DNA of 50,385 nucleotides from Hyphomicrobiales bacterium (lineage in GTDB: Bacteria > Pseudomonadota > Alphaproteobacteria > Rhizobiales > JACESI01): NCBI GenBank assembly GCA_039973685.1, contig JBDWKL010000034.1, positions 1 to 50,385 on the forward strand, in the 5' to 3' direction. The translations under genes were made by a program, and so were the position numbers. The notes beneath the pieces are model-generated. The model saw only the letters and a program-made list of their open reading frames with translations, had not been told where the DNA came from and ran no database searches. Positions 29,133 through 38,250 of this stretch are shown here, one piece after another. The first letter of the stretch is position 1, and every line of letters starts with the position of its first letter.

Positions 29133-31220
29133 CTACTCCGCCGCTTCTGCGCGTTGCTTCATGGCGAGTGCTGAACAATCAGCCATCACTTTAGAAGCCC
29201 GTGCAATCGGGTTCGTGAGATAAAAATCGCTGACAATCGAACTGAATGCCGCTTTGTTTATTTTGCCGCCTGCTTTCGCGATACCTGCCACAGCAGATGC
29301 ATCACTTTCAGCAATATCGCCAACAAGTGCCATGTGAGGATGCGCTTCATAAAGTGCAGCACGCAAGGCGCCTAGATTGTCGTATGGGAGTGTGTGACCT
29401 AGCACATCAGACAAGGCACGTAAGATTGCCCAATCTTCGCGCGCTTCACCAGGGGCGAATGCGGCGCGGGTTGTCATTTGCACACGGCCTTCTGTGTTGA
29501 CGTAAGTTGCTGACTTCTCAGTATATGTCGCCGCAGGCAAGATAACGTCAGCGCTATGTGCGCCGTTGTCACCGTGTGAACCGATGTAAACTTTAAAGGC
29601 ATCGCCCTTTAGGGAGACTTCGTCAGCGCCGAGCATAAAGACAACATCAAGGCCGCCCATGTCTGCTGCTTTTACACCGTCGTTTGCCGGAACAAAACCG
29701 ATGTCCAAGCCGCCAACCATGCTGGCTGCGTTATGAAGAACAGCAAAGCCATTCCAGTCAGCAGTCGTTGCGCCGAACTTGTCAGCTACTGCCGCAGCGT
29801 TGGCTAAAATCACAGCACCATCAGCACGCGTCAATGCGCCTTGACCGATGATGATCAACGGACGTTTTGCTGATTTCAATGCTTTTGCAAAAGACCCTTT
29901 GCCACCAGCAAGTTCTGCAAGGCTATCACCGCCTGCGCCGATGTATGTGGTGTCATATGTAAGGTCAGCAGCTTCGCCGATCACGCCAATTGGCAATGTG
30001 CCTTCTGACGCACGCCATGCTTTGCGGATGCGAGCATTAAGAAGTGCGGCTTCCACGCGTGGGTTTGTGCCAACAAGCAAAATCGCGTCAGCATCTTCGA
30101 TGCCTTCAATTGTGGCATTGAATGTGTAGCTTGCACGGCCCTTTGATGGGTCAAGTGCATTGCCTGATTGGCGACAATCAACGTTTGATGAGCCGAGTGC
30201 TTCAAGCAATTGTTTTGCCGCAAACATTTCTTCAACGCCAGATAGATCACCAGCAATTGCGCCGATTTTCTCACCAGATGTTGCCGACACTTTTTCAGCA
30301 ATTGCTGCAAAAGCTTCTGACCAGCTTGCCGGAGCAAGTTTGTCGCCGCTACGAATATAAGGGCGATCGAGGCGCTGTGTGCGAAGACCATCCCAGATGA
30401 ACCGTGTCTTGTCTGAAATCCACTCTTCGTTGATTTCTTCGTTCAACCTTGGCATCACGCGCATTACTTCGCGACCACGTGTATCCACACGGATAGCAGA
30501 ACCAAGCGCATCCATAACGTCGATGCTTTCCGTCTTGTTCAGTTCCCAAGGACGGGCCTGATCTTGATACGGACGAGATGTCAACGCACCAACAGGGCAA
30601 AGGTCAACCACATTGCCTTGCAGTTCTGATGACATAGAACTTTCAAGGTATGTTGTAATTTCTGCATCTTCACCGCGGCCAATAAGACCGAGGTCTGAAA
30701 CGCCAGCTACTTCGGTAGTGAAGCGAACGCAGCGTGTGCAGTGAATGCAACGTGTCATTTTTGTGCGAACAAGTGGGCCGATATATTTGTCCTCAACCGC
30801 ACGTTTGTTTTCTTGGAAGCGGGAGCCATCAATACCGTAAGCCATGGCTTGGTCTTGCAGGTCGCATTCGCCGCCTTGGTCGCAAATTGGGCAATCAAGT
30901 GGGTGGTTGATGAGAAGGAATTCCATCACCCCTTCCCGCGCTTTTTTGACCATTGGTGTCTTGGTGAAAATCTCAGGCGCTTGACCTTCTGGACCCGGAC
31001 GCAAATCGCGCACGCCCATAGCACAAGAGGCCGCAGGCTTTGGCGGGCCACCTTTTACTTCAACCAGACACATCCGGCAGTTACCAGCAACTGACAGACG
31101 GTCGTGAAAACAAAAACGTGGCACTTCTGCCCCAGCTGCTTCTGCGGCTTGCAGAAGAGTAAAGTGGCTTGGTACTTCGATTTCTTCGCCATCTACGACG
31201 ATTTTAGATGTATCGGACAT
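29133..31220 (-). CDS. nuoG: NADH-quinone oxidoreductase subunit G
   Basis: NuoG is the largest peripheral-arm subunit, with a [2Fe-2S] and two to three [4Fe-4S] clusters on the electron wire from NuoF to NuoI. Its 695 residues start with a ferredoxin-like domain (PRFCFHDRL, GNCRMCLVEV), then the His-Cys cluster motif HPLDCPICDQGGECDLQ, then RCIHCTRCVRF. The molybdopterin-oxidoreductase-like domain follows to the C terminus, with no molybdopterin expected. It is 19 bases after the small repeat-protein ORF that separates it from nuoF. Confidence 0.97.
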   Translation of the reverse strand: MSDTSKIVVDGEEIEVPSHFTLLQAAEAAGAEVPRFCFHDRLSVAGNCRMCLVEVKGGPPKPAASCAMGVRDLRPGPEGQAPEIFTKTPMVKKAREGVMEFLLINHPLDCPICDQGGECDLQDQAMAYGIDGSRFQENKRAVEDKYIGPLVRTKMTRCIHCTRCVRFTTEVAGVSDLGLIGRGEDAEITTYLESSMSSELQGNVVDLCPVGALTSRPYQDQARPWELNKTESIDVMDALGSAIRVDTRGREVMRVMPRLNEEINEEWISDKTRFIWDGLRTQRLDRPYIRSGDKLAPASWSEAFAAIAEKVSATSGEKIGAIAGDLSGVEEMFAAKQLLEALGSSNVDCRQSGNALDPSKGRASYTFNATIEGIEDADAILLVGTNPRVEAALLNARIRKAWRASEGTLPIGVIGEAADLTYDTTYIGAGGDSLAELAGGKGSFAKALKSAKRPLIIIGQGALTRADGAVILANAAAVADKFGATTADWNGFAVLHNAASMVGGLDIGFVPANDGVKAADMGGLDVVFMLGADEVSLKGDAFKVYIGSHGDNGAHSADVILPAATYTEKSATYVNTEGRVQMTTRAAFAPGEAREDWAILRALSDVLGHTLPYDNLGALRAALYEAHPHMALVGDIAESDASAVAGIAKAGGKINKAAFSSIVSDFYLTNPIARASKVMADCSALAMKQRAEAAE

Positions 31221-31239
31221 TATTCAGCAGCCTCTACAA

Positions 31240-31470
31240 TTAACTAAATATAACGGTGGCACCATCAGGTGAACCAGTAGCTATAAATCTAAGGTCTTCG
31301 CGAGAAAACCTCCCTACATCGGTAATCTTTAGAAAGGCTCCGCTTTGCAATCCGGATGCTATAAAGCGGAGATCTTCCCTTGAACGGGGCGATGAGCTTA
31401 TTTCTAAACTAGCACCGCCAGATACAACAAATCTTAGGTCTTCCCGAGACCATGCTTGGAAGTTTGTCAT
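31240..31470 (-). CDS. Unrecognised 76-aa protein with three SREDLRF repeats, inside the nuo operon
   Basis: I do not recognise this family. The protein has three copies of S-R-E-D-L-R-F-[IV]-[AV]-[ST]-G, starting at residues 8, 30 and 56. Each is followed by a short loop and a hydrophobic strand (ASLEI, AFLKI, ATVIF), so a repeated strand-turn-strand fold is likely. There is no signal peptide, cysteine or membrane helix. The three seven-residue cores are identical in protein but differ at up to six synonymous positions in DNA, so the sequence is kept by selection and is not a recent duplication. The start overlaps the nuoF stop as ATGA (31467-31470), and nuoG follows after 19 bases. It could be a complex I accessory or assembly protein; that is inference from position only. 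Confidence 0.75.
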   Translation of the reverse strand: MTNFQAWSREDLRFVVSGGASLEISSSPRSREDLRFIASGLQSGAFLKITDVGRFSREDLRFIATGSPDGATVIFS

Positions 31471-32783
31471 TCAGCAGCCTCCAATACAGCACCGTCTTTG
31501 TCTGCACGGTGTGAATATTGATCGATGCGTTCTTCAATGAGTGGGCGGAAATGGCGGATCAAACCTTGAACCGGCCATGCTGCCGCATCACCCAATGCAC
31601 AAATTGTGTGGCCTTCAACCTGCTTCGTAACATCAAGAAGCATGTCGATTTCACGTTTTTCAGCGCGGCCCTCAGACATACGCACAAGCACACGCCACAT
31701 CCAGCCAGTGCCTTCACGACACGGCGTACATTGGCCGCAGCTTTCGTGTTTGTAGAAGTAAGCCAATCGGGCGATTGCTTTGATCATGTCGGTGGATTTA
31801 TCCATCACGATCACAGCCGCCGTACCAAGACCAGATTGCAGCCCACGAAGGCTATCAAAGTCCATCGGGCAATCCATAATCTGTTCAGCAGGCACACAAG
31901 GAACCGACGAACCGCCAGGAATAACCGCCAAAAGATTGTCCCAACCACCACGAATACCGCCGCAGTGCTTATCCATCATATCTTTGAATGGAACAGACAT
32001 TGCTTCTTCAAAAGTAGCTGGATTGTTGACGTGGCCTGATACGCAAAAGAGCTTGGTGCCCTTGTTGTTATCAGCACCGAATGAAGAGAACCAAGACGCG
32101 CCACGACGTAGGATTGTCGGCACCACGGCAATTGATTCAACGTTGTTCACTGTTGTCGGCGCACCATAAAGACCCGCATTGGCAGGGAATGGCGGCTTCA
32201 AGCGTGGTTGGCCTTTTTTGCCTTCCAAACTTTCAAGCAAAGCTGTTTCTTCACCGCAGATATAAGCACCTGCCCCGTGATGAACGTAAAGGTCGAAATC
32301 CCAACCAGATTTTGCCGCGTTCTTGCCGAGCAGTCCCGCATCATAAGCTTGGTCGATCGCTGCTTGCAGACGTTCGCGCTCACGAATGAACTCACCGCGC
32401 ACATAGATGTAACCCGCTTTAGCACCCATGGCGAAACCTGCAATCAAGCAGCCTTCAACCAGCGTATGCGGATCATGGCGCATAATTTCGCGGTCTTTAC
32501 ATGTACCCGGCTCTGATTCGTCAGCATTGACGACGAGGTAATGTGGACGACCATCAGATTCTTTCGGCATGAAAGACCATTTAAGGCCAGTCGGGAAACC
32601 CGCACCACCACGACCACGAAGGCCGGAAGCTTTCATTTCATCAATGACCCAATCGCGGCCCTTCTTGATGATGGAACCCGTTTTATCCCACTGACCACGT
32701 GCTTGAGCACCCTTTAGGCCCCAATCATGGAAACCATGAATGTTTGTGAAAATGCGGTCTTTATCTTCGAGGAATTGAACCAT
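31467..32783 (-). CDS. nuoF: NADH-quinone oxidoreductase subunit F
   Basis: NuoF binds NADH and FMN and holds cluster N3 at the tip of complex I. The 438-residue protein has the NADH glycine motif [18 protein letters not shown], the FMN motif [38 protein letters not shown], and the [4Fe-4S] motif [12 protein letters not shown]. It starts 3 bases after nuoE, and its stop overlaps the start of the small repeat ORF. A paralogous module is fused in the formate dehydrogenase subunit at 48689-50383. Confidence 0.97.
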   Translation of the reverse strand: MVQFLEDKDRIFTNIHGFHDWGLKGAQARGQWDKTGSIIKKGRDWVIDEMKASGLRGRGGAGFPTGLKWSFMPKESDGRPHYLVVNADESEPGTCKDREIMRHDPHTLVEGCLIAGFAMGAKAGYIYVRGEFIRERERLQAAIDQAYDAGLLGKNAAKSGWDFDLYVHHGAGAYICGEETALLESLEGKKGQPRLKPPFPANAGLYGAPTTVNNVESIAVVPTILRRGASWFSSFGADNNKGTKLFCVSGHVNNPATFEEAMSVPFKDMMDKHCGGIRGGWDNLLAVIPGGSSVPCVPAEQIMDCPMDFDSLRGLQSGLGTAAVIVMDKSTDMIKAIARLAYFYKHESCGQCTPCREGTGWMWRVLVRMSEGRAEKREIDMLLDVTKQVEGHTICALGDAAAWPVQGLIRHFRPLIEERIDQYSHRADKDGAVLEAAE

Positions 32784-32786
32784 GAT

Positions 32787-34052
32787 CTATTTCCCCTTTG
32801 TTGTTTTGGACGAGCGTTTTGAGAACTCAGTCTCACCGCCAGTCGCTAAAATTGCAGCTTGTTTCAACCAAGTGTCGCGGTCGATACGGCCTTTGAAGCT
32901 CAAGAATTGATCGAACCATTGAACCGCACCGCGGTCCCATGCGGCGATTTGGTCAAAATGCCAAATGCCTTTGTCATTCAATTTCGTCTCGATCACTGGA
33001 CCAACACCCTTGATGAGTTTCAAATCATCAGCACCCGCTTTGCGTGCCTTTGGAAGGCCACGCGGCTTTTTGCCAACAGCATTGGCGCGGTCTTCAGCGC
33101 TTGCACCTTTTGGCAAAGCGGCTAAGGCTGCATCAGCTGCTTTTTCTTCTTTGGCAAGCTCCGCTTTGGTCGGCGCTTTAATTTTTGCAGGCTTTGCTTT
33201 AGCCGCTGCTGCCTTAGCAGGAGCCGCTTTGGCCACTACTGGCTTAGCGGCTGGTTTCTTAGCTACAGCTTTTGTTGCTGGCGCTTTCGCAGCCGCTGGC
33301 TTCGCCGCACTTGTCTTTTTAGGCGCGGCTTTCTTCTTACCAGCGCCTGTTGCTAGTCCGCTATCACGCGCATCATTGGCGATCATGGCAGCGTTACCAG
33401 CCATCACATAGGGAGCAATATAGGCGTTGGCTTCTGGTCCATATTCAATTGCGCCTTCGTGAAGCTGCGTGCGGCCTTCTGAGTGAACAGCCAAATAACG
33501 ATCTGTCTGTGGGCCTGGGCTGACTTTGCGCCCTGCTTCAATATCGTCGAGCATTTTCTCGAATGTTTCAGGTGTCAGGTCTTCAAATGTATCTTTGAAA
33601 ATTTGAACCATCGGCGCGTTTACACAGGCACCGAGGCATTCAACCTCTTCCCATGAATATTTGCCATCTGCTGTTACTTCATGCTGGTTCGGTGAGATGC
33701 GGCTTTTGCAAACCTTCATCAAATCTTCTGAACCGCGCAACATGCAAGGCGTCGTGCCACATACTTGAATGTGAGCGACAGAACCAACCGGCTTCAACTG
33801 GAACATAGTGTAGAATGTTGCCACTTCCATCACACGGATGAACGGCATTTCTAGCATGTCGCCGATATAGCGCATGGCAGGCTCTGGCAACCAACCGTTA
33901 TGTTGCTCTTGGGCACGCCAAAGCAATGGAATGACAGCAGATGCCTGCTTTCCTTTTGGAAACTTGCCAATCTGATCCTTCGCCCATTTAAGGTTTCCCT
34001 TATCAAAGACGAAACTATCTGGTTGTTCCTCAGCTATTCGACGAACGGCCAT
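32787..34052 (-). CDS. nuoE: NADH-quinone oxidoreductase subunit E with Ala/Lys linker and HhH tail
   Basis: NuoE carries [2Fe-2S] cluster N1a. Residues 1 to about 180 are a normal NuoE, with ligands Cys98, Cys103, Cys139 and Cys143 (VCGTTPC, CLGAC). The protein then runs on to 421 residues. A segment at about 238-300 is built of Ala, Lys and Pro and is surely disordered. A folded tail at 344-404 begins LKLIKGVGPVIETKLNDKG and ends SFKGRIDRDTWLKQAA. The GVGP turn marks a helix-hairpin-helix domain that matches the S2 tail at 9538-10599. Extended NuoE proteins are known in rhizobia; the domain's job is unclear. nuoF follows 3 bases later. Confidence 0.96.
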   Translation of the reverse strand: MAVRRIAEEQPDSFVFDKGNLKWAKDQIGKFPKGKQASAVIPLLWRAQEQHNGWLPEPAMRYIGDMLEMPFIRVMEVATFYTMFQLKPVGSVAHIQVCGTTPCMLRGSEDLMKVCKSRISPNQHEVTADGKYSWEEVECLGACVNAPMVQIFKDTFEDLTPETFEKMLDDIEAGRKVSPGPQTDRYLAVHSEGRTQLHEGAIEYGPEANAYIAPYVMAGNAAMIANDARDSGLATGAGKKKAAPKKTSAAKPAAAKAPATKAVAKKPAAKPVVAKAAPAKAAAAKAKPAKIKAPTKAELAKEEKAADAALAALPKGASAEDRANAVGKKPRGLPKARKAGADDLKLIKGVGPVIETKLNDKGIWHFDQIAAWDRGAVQWFDQFLSFKGRIDRDTWLKQAAILATGGETEFSKRSSKTTKGK

Positions 34053-34054
34053 CC

Positions 34055-34417
34055 TTAAAGTCCTTCAGCTTCTGCCATGTCGAAAGAGACGACAGACATG
34101 ACTACACTCACAACAGCAGCACCAACATGTGGAAAGACTTTTCCACCGCGCCGTTTTTCAATTAAAATGTCGAACAAAGCGACAAATGCAAAACTAGCAA
34201 ACGCAACGCCAAGCGACGCGCGATCTGCAAGCAGATATAAACCCAATACCAATACCGCCATCATAAGATAGCGCCCGCCAACAACCTGCGTCATGCCTTC
34301 GATGGTATGCCCAGTTTGTACAATCAATTTTTTGTTTTCGTTTAGATAAACGAAGCCCAAAAATATCAAGTTGGCAACGCCAGCCAAGATCAGAAAAAGG
34401 TAGAGTGTTTGGCTCAT
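34055..34417 (-). CDS. Unrecognised 120-aa membrane protein between nuoD and nuoE
   Basis: I cannot assign a family. The protein has about four hydrophobic segments: residues 4-24, 50-66, 70-87 and 96-113. A polar loop after helix 1 (NENKKLIVQTGHTIEGM) and a basic patch IEKRRGGK suggest topology, and the tail is acidic (DMAEAEGL). The start overlaps the nuoD stop by one base (TAATG), and nuoE starts 2 bases after its end, so it is translated as part of the operon. It is not one of the 14 standard complex I subunits. A lineage-specific accessory or assembly role is possible, but only position supports it. Confidence 0.8.
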   Translation of the reverse strand: MSQTLYLFLILAGVANLIFLGFVYLNENKKLIVQTGHTIEGMTQVVGGRYLMMAVLVLGLYLLADRASLGVAFASFAFVALFDILIEKRRGGKVFPHVGAAVVSVVMSVVSFDMAEAEGL

Positions 34418-35607
34418 TAGCGATCCACCTCACCAAACACGATGTCGAGTGAACCAAGAACCGCTGACACATCAGCAAGCATGTGGCCACGACAAAGGAA
34501 GTCCATGGCTTGCAAGTGAGCAAAACCTGGCGCTTTGATTTTACAGCGGTATGGTTTGTTAGAACCATCTGCCACAAGATAAACACCGAACTCACCCTTA
34601 GGTGCTTCAACAGCGGCGTATACTTCGCCTTCTGGAACGTGGAAGCCTTCAGTGTAGAGTTTGAAGTGATGAATCAAGCTTTCCATCGACTTCTTCATTT
34701 CTTGGCGCTTAGGTGGCACAACTTTGCCATCAATCGCAGAGATTGGCGTTCTGCCCTTCTCACCAGATAGAAGCTCACAACACTGTTTCATGATCTTCAC
34801 GCTCTCGCGCATTTCTTCCATGCGGATCACGTAGCGATCATAGTTGTCGCCGTTCTTACCGATTGGAATATCGAAATCAAGATCAGGATAGCACTCATAA
34901 GGCTGAGATTTACGCAGATCCCAAGGAGCGCCAGAACCGCGAACCATTACGCCTGAGAAACCCCATTTCCAAGCATCATCGAGACTGACATAGCCAATAT
35001 CAACGTTACGTTGTTTAAAGATGCGGTTTTCAGTTAGCAGCGTTTCGATGTCGTCACATGTATTGAGAAACGGATCGCACCACGCGTGAATGTCATCAAC
35101 CAGCTTTTGCGGTAGGTCTTGGTGAACACCACCAGCACGCACATAAGCTGAGTGCATACGGGCGCCAGAGGCGCGCTCATAAAACACCATCAATTTTTCA
35201 CGTTCTTCAAAGCCCCATAGTGGCGGCGTCAAAGCGCCAACGTCCAAGGCTTGTGTTGTCACGTTCAAGAGGTGCGAGAGAATGCGGCCAATTTCTGAAT
35301 AGAGCACACGGATCAATTGACCACGGTATGGCACTTTAATGTCCAGCATCTTTTCAATCGCAAGCGCATAGGCATGCTCTTGGTTCATTGGTGCAACGTA
35401 ATCAAGACGGTCGAAGTATGGAACCGCTTGAAGATATGTCTTCGTCTCAATCAGCTTTTCTGTGCCACGATGCAAAAGACCGATATGCGGATCAACCCGC
35501 TCGACCACTTCGCCATCAAGCTCAAGAATAAGGCGCAACACCCCGTGTGCCGCAGGGTGCTGCGGACCGAAGTTGATATTGAAATTTCTTACCTGTGCCT
35601 CAGCCAT
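34417..35607 (-). CDS. nuoD: NADH-quinone oxidoreductase subunit D
   Basis: NuoD (49-kDa homologue) lines the quinone-binding cavity with NuoB. The 396-residue protein has [22 protein letters not shown] at the N terminus, [14 protein letters not shown], the [15 protein letters not shown] helix, and ends with [22 protein letters not shown], the invariant NuoD tail. It is separate from nuoC (57-base gap), unlike the fused NuoCD of enterobacteria. Confidence 0.97.
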   Translation of the reverse strand: MAEAQVRNFNINFGPQHPAAHGVLRLILELDGEVVERVDPHIGLLHRGTEKLIETKTYLQAVPYFDRLDYVAPMNQEHAYALAIEKMLDIKVPYRGQLIRVLYSEIGRILSHLLNVTTQALDVGALTPPLWGFEEREKLMVFYERASGARMHSAYVRAGGVHQDLPQKLVDDIHAWCDPFLNTCDDIETLLTENRIFKQRNVDIGYVSLDDAWKWGFSGVMVRGSGAPWDLRKSQPYECYPDLDFDIPIGKNGDNYDRYVIRMEEMRESVKIMKQCCELLSGEKGRTPISAIDGKVVPPKRQEMKKSMESLIHHFKLYTEGFHVPEGEVYAAVEAPKGEFGVYLVADGSNKPYRCKIKAPGFAHLQAMDFLCRGHMLADVSAVLGSLDIVFGEVDR

Positions 35608-35664
35608 TAAGCGTCTCCAGAACTGGATTTACAAAAGGTCATCGTCAAATCCCGTCCCTCTTTT

Positions 35665-36273
35665 TTACTGCGTTGCTTTTTCATCACCGGGTAGCTCATA
35701 TTCTGTGCCTTCCCAAGGTGATTCGAAGTCAAATTGTCTAAATTCTTGCGCCAGTTTCACGGTGTCATAAACAACGCGCTTTTGCTCGTCATCATAACGC
35801 ACTTCCACATAACCAGTGGTCGGGAAATCTTTGCGTAGCGGATAGCCTTCAAAACCATAATCTGTAAGCAGACGACGAAGGTCTGGATGGCCCGAAAACA
35901 AGATGCCGTACATGTCATAAGCTTCACGCTCAAACCAATCTGCTCCTGGGAACAGCGGCGTGGCTGAAGGCACAAGCATATCTTCGTCTGCCTGCAACTT
36001 CACACGGATGCGCATGTTATGTTTTGGTGAAAGCAAGTGGTAGACCACGTCAAAGCGACGTTTGCGTGCAGGATAATCAACACCGCAAATATCGGTAAAA
36101 TTCACGAACAAAGACTGTGCGTCATCACGAAGGAAGCGCAAGACATCCAAGATGTTTTCAACGGCAACTTGAATAGTCAATTCGCCAAATGCAAATGATG
36201 ATGCTTCTACCTGATCGCCCAATTTGGCTTCAAGATAGTCTGCATAGTCTTTGAGACCTGTATCAACTTCCAT
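35665..36273 (-). CDS. nuoC: NADH-quinone oxidoreductase subunit C
   Basis: NuoC (30-kDa homologue) is a structural subunit that bridges NuoD and NuoI in the peripheral arm. The 202-residue protein contains [24 protein letters not shown], the diagnostic [41 protein letters not shown] region, and ends with an acidic tail. It is 32 bases after nuoB. Confidence 0.96.
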   Translation of the reverse strand: MEVDTGLKDYADYLEAKLGDQVEASSFAFGELTIQVAVENILDVLRFLRDDAQSLFVNFTDICGVDYPARKRRFDVVYHLLSPKHNMRIRVKLQADEDMLVPSATPLFPGADWFEREAYDMYGILFSGHPDLRRLLTDYGFEGYPLRKDFPTTGYVEVRYDDEQKRVVYDTVKLAQEFRQFDFESPWEGTEYELPGDEKATQ

Positions 36274-36305
36274 AGCGTCTAACGCTTTCCGCTTGCTTTA
36301 CTTAA

Positions 36306-36881
36306 TTATCGTTCGATCGTGCCTGTGCGGCGGATCTTCTTTTGCAGCAACAACACGCCATAAAGCAGTGCTTCTGCTGTTGGAGGGCAACCTGGCACGT
36401 AGATGTCTACTGGAACCACACGGTCACAGCCACGCACCACAGAATAGGAGTAGTGATAATAACCACCACCATTAGCGCAGGAGCCCATTGAGATCACATA
36501 ACGTGGCTCAGGCATTTGGTCGTAAACTTTGCGCAGTGCCGGAGCCATCTTGTTGGTCAACGTACCTGCAACAATCATCACATCAGACTGACGGGGTGAA
36601 CCGCGCGGTGCAAAGCCGAAACGCTCACAGTCATAACGTGGCATCGACATTTGCATCATTTCTACAGCGCAACAGGCAAGACCAAACGTCATCCACATCA
36701 ATGAGCCTGTTCTGGCCCAATTGATCAGATCGTCTGTGCTGGTTACGAGAAAACCTTTGTCGGCAAGCTCGTTGTCCATTTCTACGAAGAATGGATCGTC
36801 AGCGCCAATAGGCTTGCCAGTATTCGGATCGATGATCCCTTTTGGCTGTTCTGCAATTAATGTGGACGTTGTATTTGCCAT
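36306..36881 (-). CDS. nuoB: NADH-quinone oxidoreductase subunit B
   Basis: NuoB (PSST homologue) binds the terminal cluster N2 next to quinone. The frame opens with a GTG at 36893, but I use the ATG at 36881 ([12 protein letters not shown]), giving 191 residues; a GTGAGTG sequence lies about 11 bases before it. Cluster ligands are visible in the CC pair of [13 protein letters not shown], in [15 protein letters not shown], and in [14 protein letters not shown]. It starts 23 bases after nuoA. Confidence 0.95.
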   Translation of the reverse strand: MANTTSTLIAEQPKGIIDPNTGKPIGADDPFFVEMDNELADKGFLVTSTDDLINWARTGSLMWMTFGLACCAVEMMQMSMPRYDCERFGFAPRGSPRQSDVMIVAGTLTNKMAPALRKVYDQMPEPRYVISMGSCANGGGYYHYSYSVVRGCDRVVPVDIYVPGCPPTAEALLYGVLLLQKKIRRTGTIER

Positions 36882-36904
36882 AATTTTATTCACTCACAAG
36901 TGGT

Positions 36905-37270
36905 TTAGTCCCACTCAAGCGCGCCCTTCTTCCACTCATAGATGAAGCCAATCGTCAAAACGCCTAAGAAGATCATCATTGATGAAAAGCCGAACCAACC
37001 AAGATCCTTAAAGGCAACTGCCCAAGGAAAGAGGAAAGCAACTTCGAGGTCAAAAATGATGAAGAGAATAGCGACCAGATAAAACCGCACATCGAACTTC
37101 ATGCGGGCATCGTCGAATGCATTGAAGCCACACTCATAGGCAGACAGTTTTTCGGTGTCAGGCGCTTTGTAAGCCACCACGAAGGGCGCAACTAGAAGTC
37201 CCAATCCAATGACAAGACAAAGACCGATAAAAACAATAATCGGCAGATACTCGGACAGAAGAACTTCCAT
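36905..37270 (-). CDS. nuoA: NADH-quinone oxidoreductase subunit A
   Basis: NuoA is a three-helix subunit at the heel of complex I whose cysteine loop moves with quinone turnover. The open frame begins at 37312, but the ATG at 37270 ([19 protein letters not shown]) fits the family and is preceded by a purine-rich GAAGGGAAGCGG stretch. This gives 121 residues. The [41 protein letters not shown] block is the NuoA hallmark. It is the first gene of the nuo operon. Confidence 0.96.
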   Translation of the reverse strand: MEVLLSEYLPIIVFIGLCLVIGLGLLVAPFVVAYKAPDTEKLSAYECGFNAFDDARMKFDVRFYLVAILFIIFDLEVAFLFPWAVAFKDLGWFGFSSMMIFLGVLTIGFIYEWKKGALEWD

Positions 37271-37667
37271 TATCCGCTTCCCTTCTCCAAAACCTCTCCA
37301 ACAAGGCAACAATCGCTTTGATAAGCGTATCTATGGCCTACGTCGTACCCACTGAGTCGTCAAGGTGACAACATGGCGAAAGTACGACCTGTTCAGCTCA
37401 TAAACTGATTAAATAGTGGCTTAATAGGTTGATCCCTCTTGCGCAAGTATCCGAACGTTCAAAAACTAAACAACTAGGGGGAAAAATGCATGAAGCTGAA
37501 AAAAGCATAAACAAAACGCTCGTTCAGCGAAAATGCCCGCAAAATGTATGAACAATCAAACCAACGCAATACAACGGTGGTGATCGACAAAACAATGAAC
37601 TGTAAAAGGAAGTGTTTTGAAAAGCGCGGCATCTAGGCGCCACTTTCACTTTATCAAAAAAGGAAAG
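37271..37667 (-). promoter_or_regulatory. Upstream region of the nuo operon (no gene seen)
   Basis: These 397 bases lie between the tRNA-Asp gene and nuoA and contain no credible ORF. A CTTGACG hexamer on the minus strand (37364-37358) resembles a rhizobial -35 element, but the -10 at standard spacing (TAGGCC) is poor, so the promoter is only a candidate. At the tRNA side there is an 11-bp inverted repeat (GCGCCACTTTC / GAAAGTGGCGC, about 37638-37674) that includes the last bases of the tRNA. Confidence 0.3.
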
Positions 37668-37744
37668 TGGCGCGAGTGACGGGACTCGAACCCGCGACCT
37701 CCGGCGTGACAGGCCGGCACTCTAACCAACTGAGCTACACCCGC
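37668..37744 (-). tRNA. tRNA-Asp (GTC)
   Basis: The 77-base gene folds as a complete cloverleaf: acceptor GCGGGTG / CACTCGC, D-arm with AGCTCAGTTGGTTAGA, anticodon stem CCGGC/GCCGG around loop CTGTCAC (anticodon GTC), T-arm GCGGGTTCGAGTCCCGT, discriminator G and encoded CCA. Confidence 0.97.
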
Positions 37745-38008
37745 GCATTTCCGCTTCGTTCTAGAAGCGTGCGAACGAGATACGGAATGGAGCACGGCAA
37801 GTCAAGCACGAAATACCCCTCTGGAGACATTTTATTGCAACAGAATTTTTCGGGCAAATTAAGAAGCTATTGAAAGGTGGAGAATGCTTGGCATAAAGAG
37901 CCAAATATAGGCTTCTTTAGCTGATGTTTTTTTTACACAGCTAGAGCGCACGCAATCAATTCATCGCCCGTGAAGGCGAAAATTAGATATATCGAAGAGA
38001 AGAAAAAA

Positions 38009-38084
38009 TGGTGGGTGGTAAGAGGCTCGAACTCCTGACCCTCTCGGTGTAAACGAGATGCTCTACCAACTGAGCTAACCACCC
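38009..38084 (-). tRNA. tRNA-Val (TAC)
   Basis: The 76-base cloverleaf has acceptor GGGTGGT / ACCACCC, D-arm TAGCTCAGTTGGTAGAGCA, anticodon loop TTTACAC (anticodon TAC), T-loop with GTTCGAG, discriminator A and encoded CCA. Confidence 0.97.
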
Positions 38085-38200
38085 GACCGTGAAGGGGAAA
38101 TAGCCTGAATTCGCAATCAATTGCAAGCCCTTTATCCATTCAATTTGATCAAATCGCACAAAAAATTATTTTCACTCATTTGAATGCGGATCAAAAAGCA

Positions 38201-38224
38201 AAAGGCCCGCCAGAGCGGGCCTTT
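38201..38224 (-). terminator. Rho-independent terminator after hupB
   Basis: A perfect stem AAAGGCCCGC / GCGGGCCTTT with a CAGA loop is followed on the minus strand by TTTTGCTTTTT. It lies 26 bases past the hupB stop. Confidence 0.85.
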
Positions 38225-38250
38225 CAATATTCGTTTCAAAGACTAGGGAA

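Noticed and set aside
32965-33411. Long Ala-rich plus-strand ORF
   Set aside because: Antisense shadow of the Ala/Lys/Pro linker of NuoE.
37667-37873. Plus-strand ORF starting MARVTGLEPATSGVTG
   Set aside because: It is the antisense of the tRNA-Asp gene. This peptide is a well-known false gene call over tRNAs.
37933-38139. Minus-strand ORF containing RVVSSVGRASRLHREG
   Set aside because: It reads through the tRNA-Val gene itself; a spurious translation.
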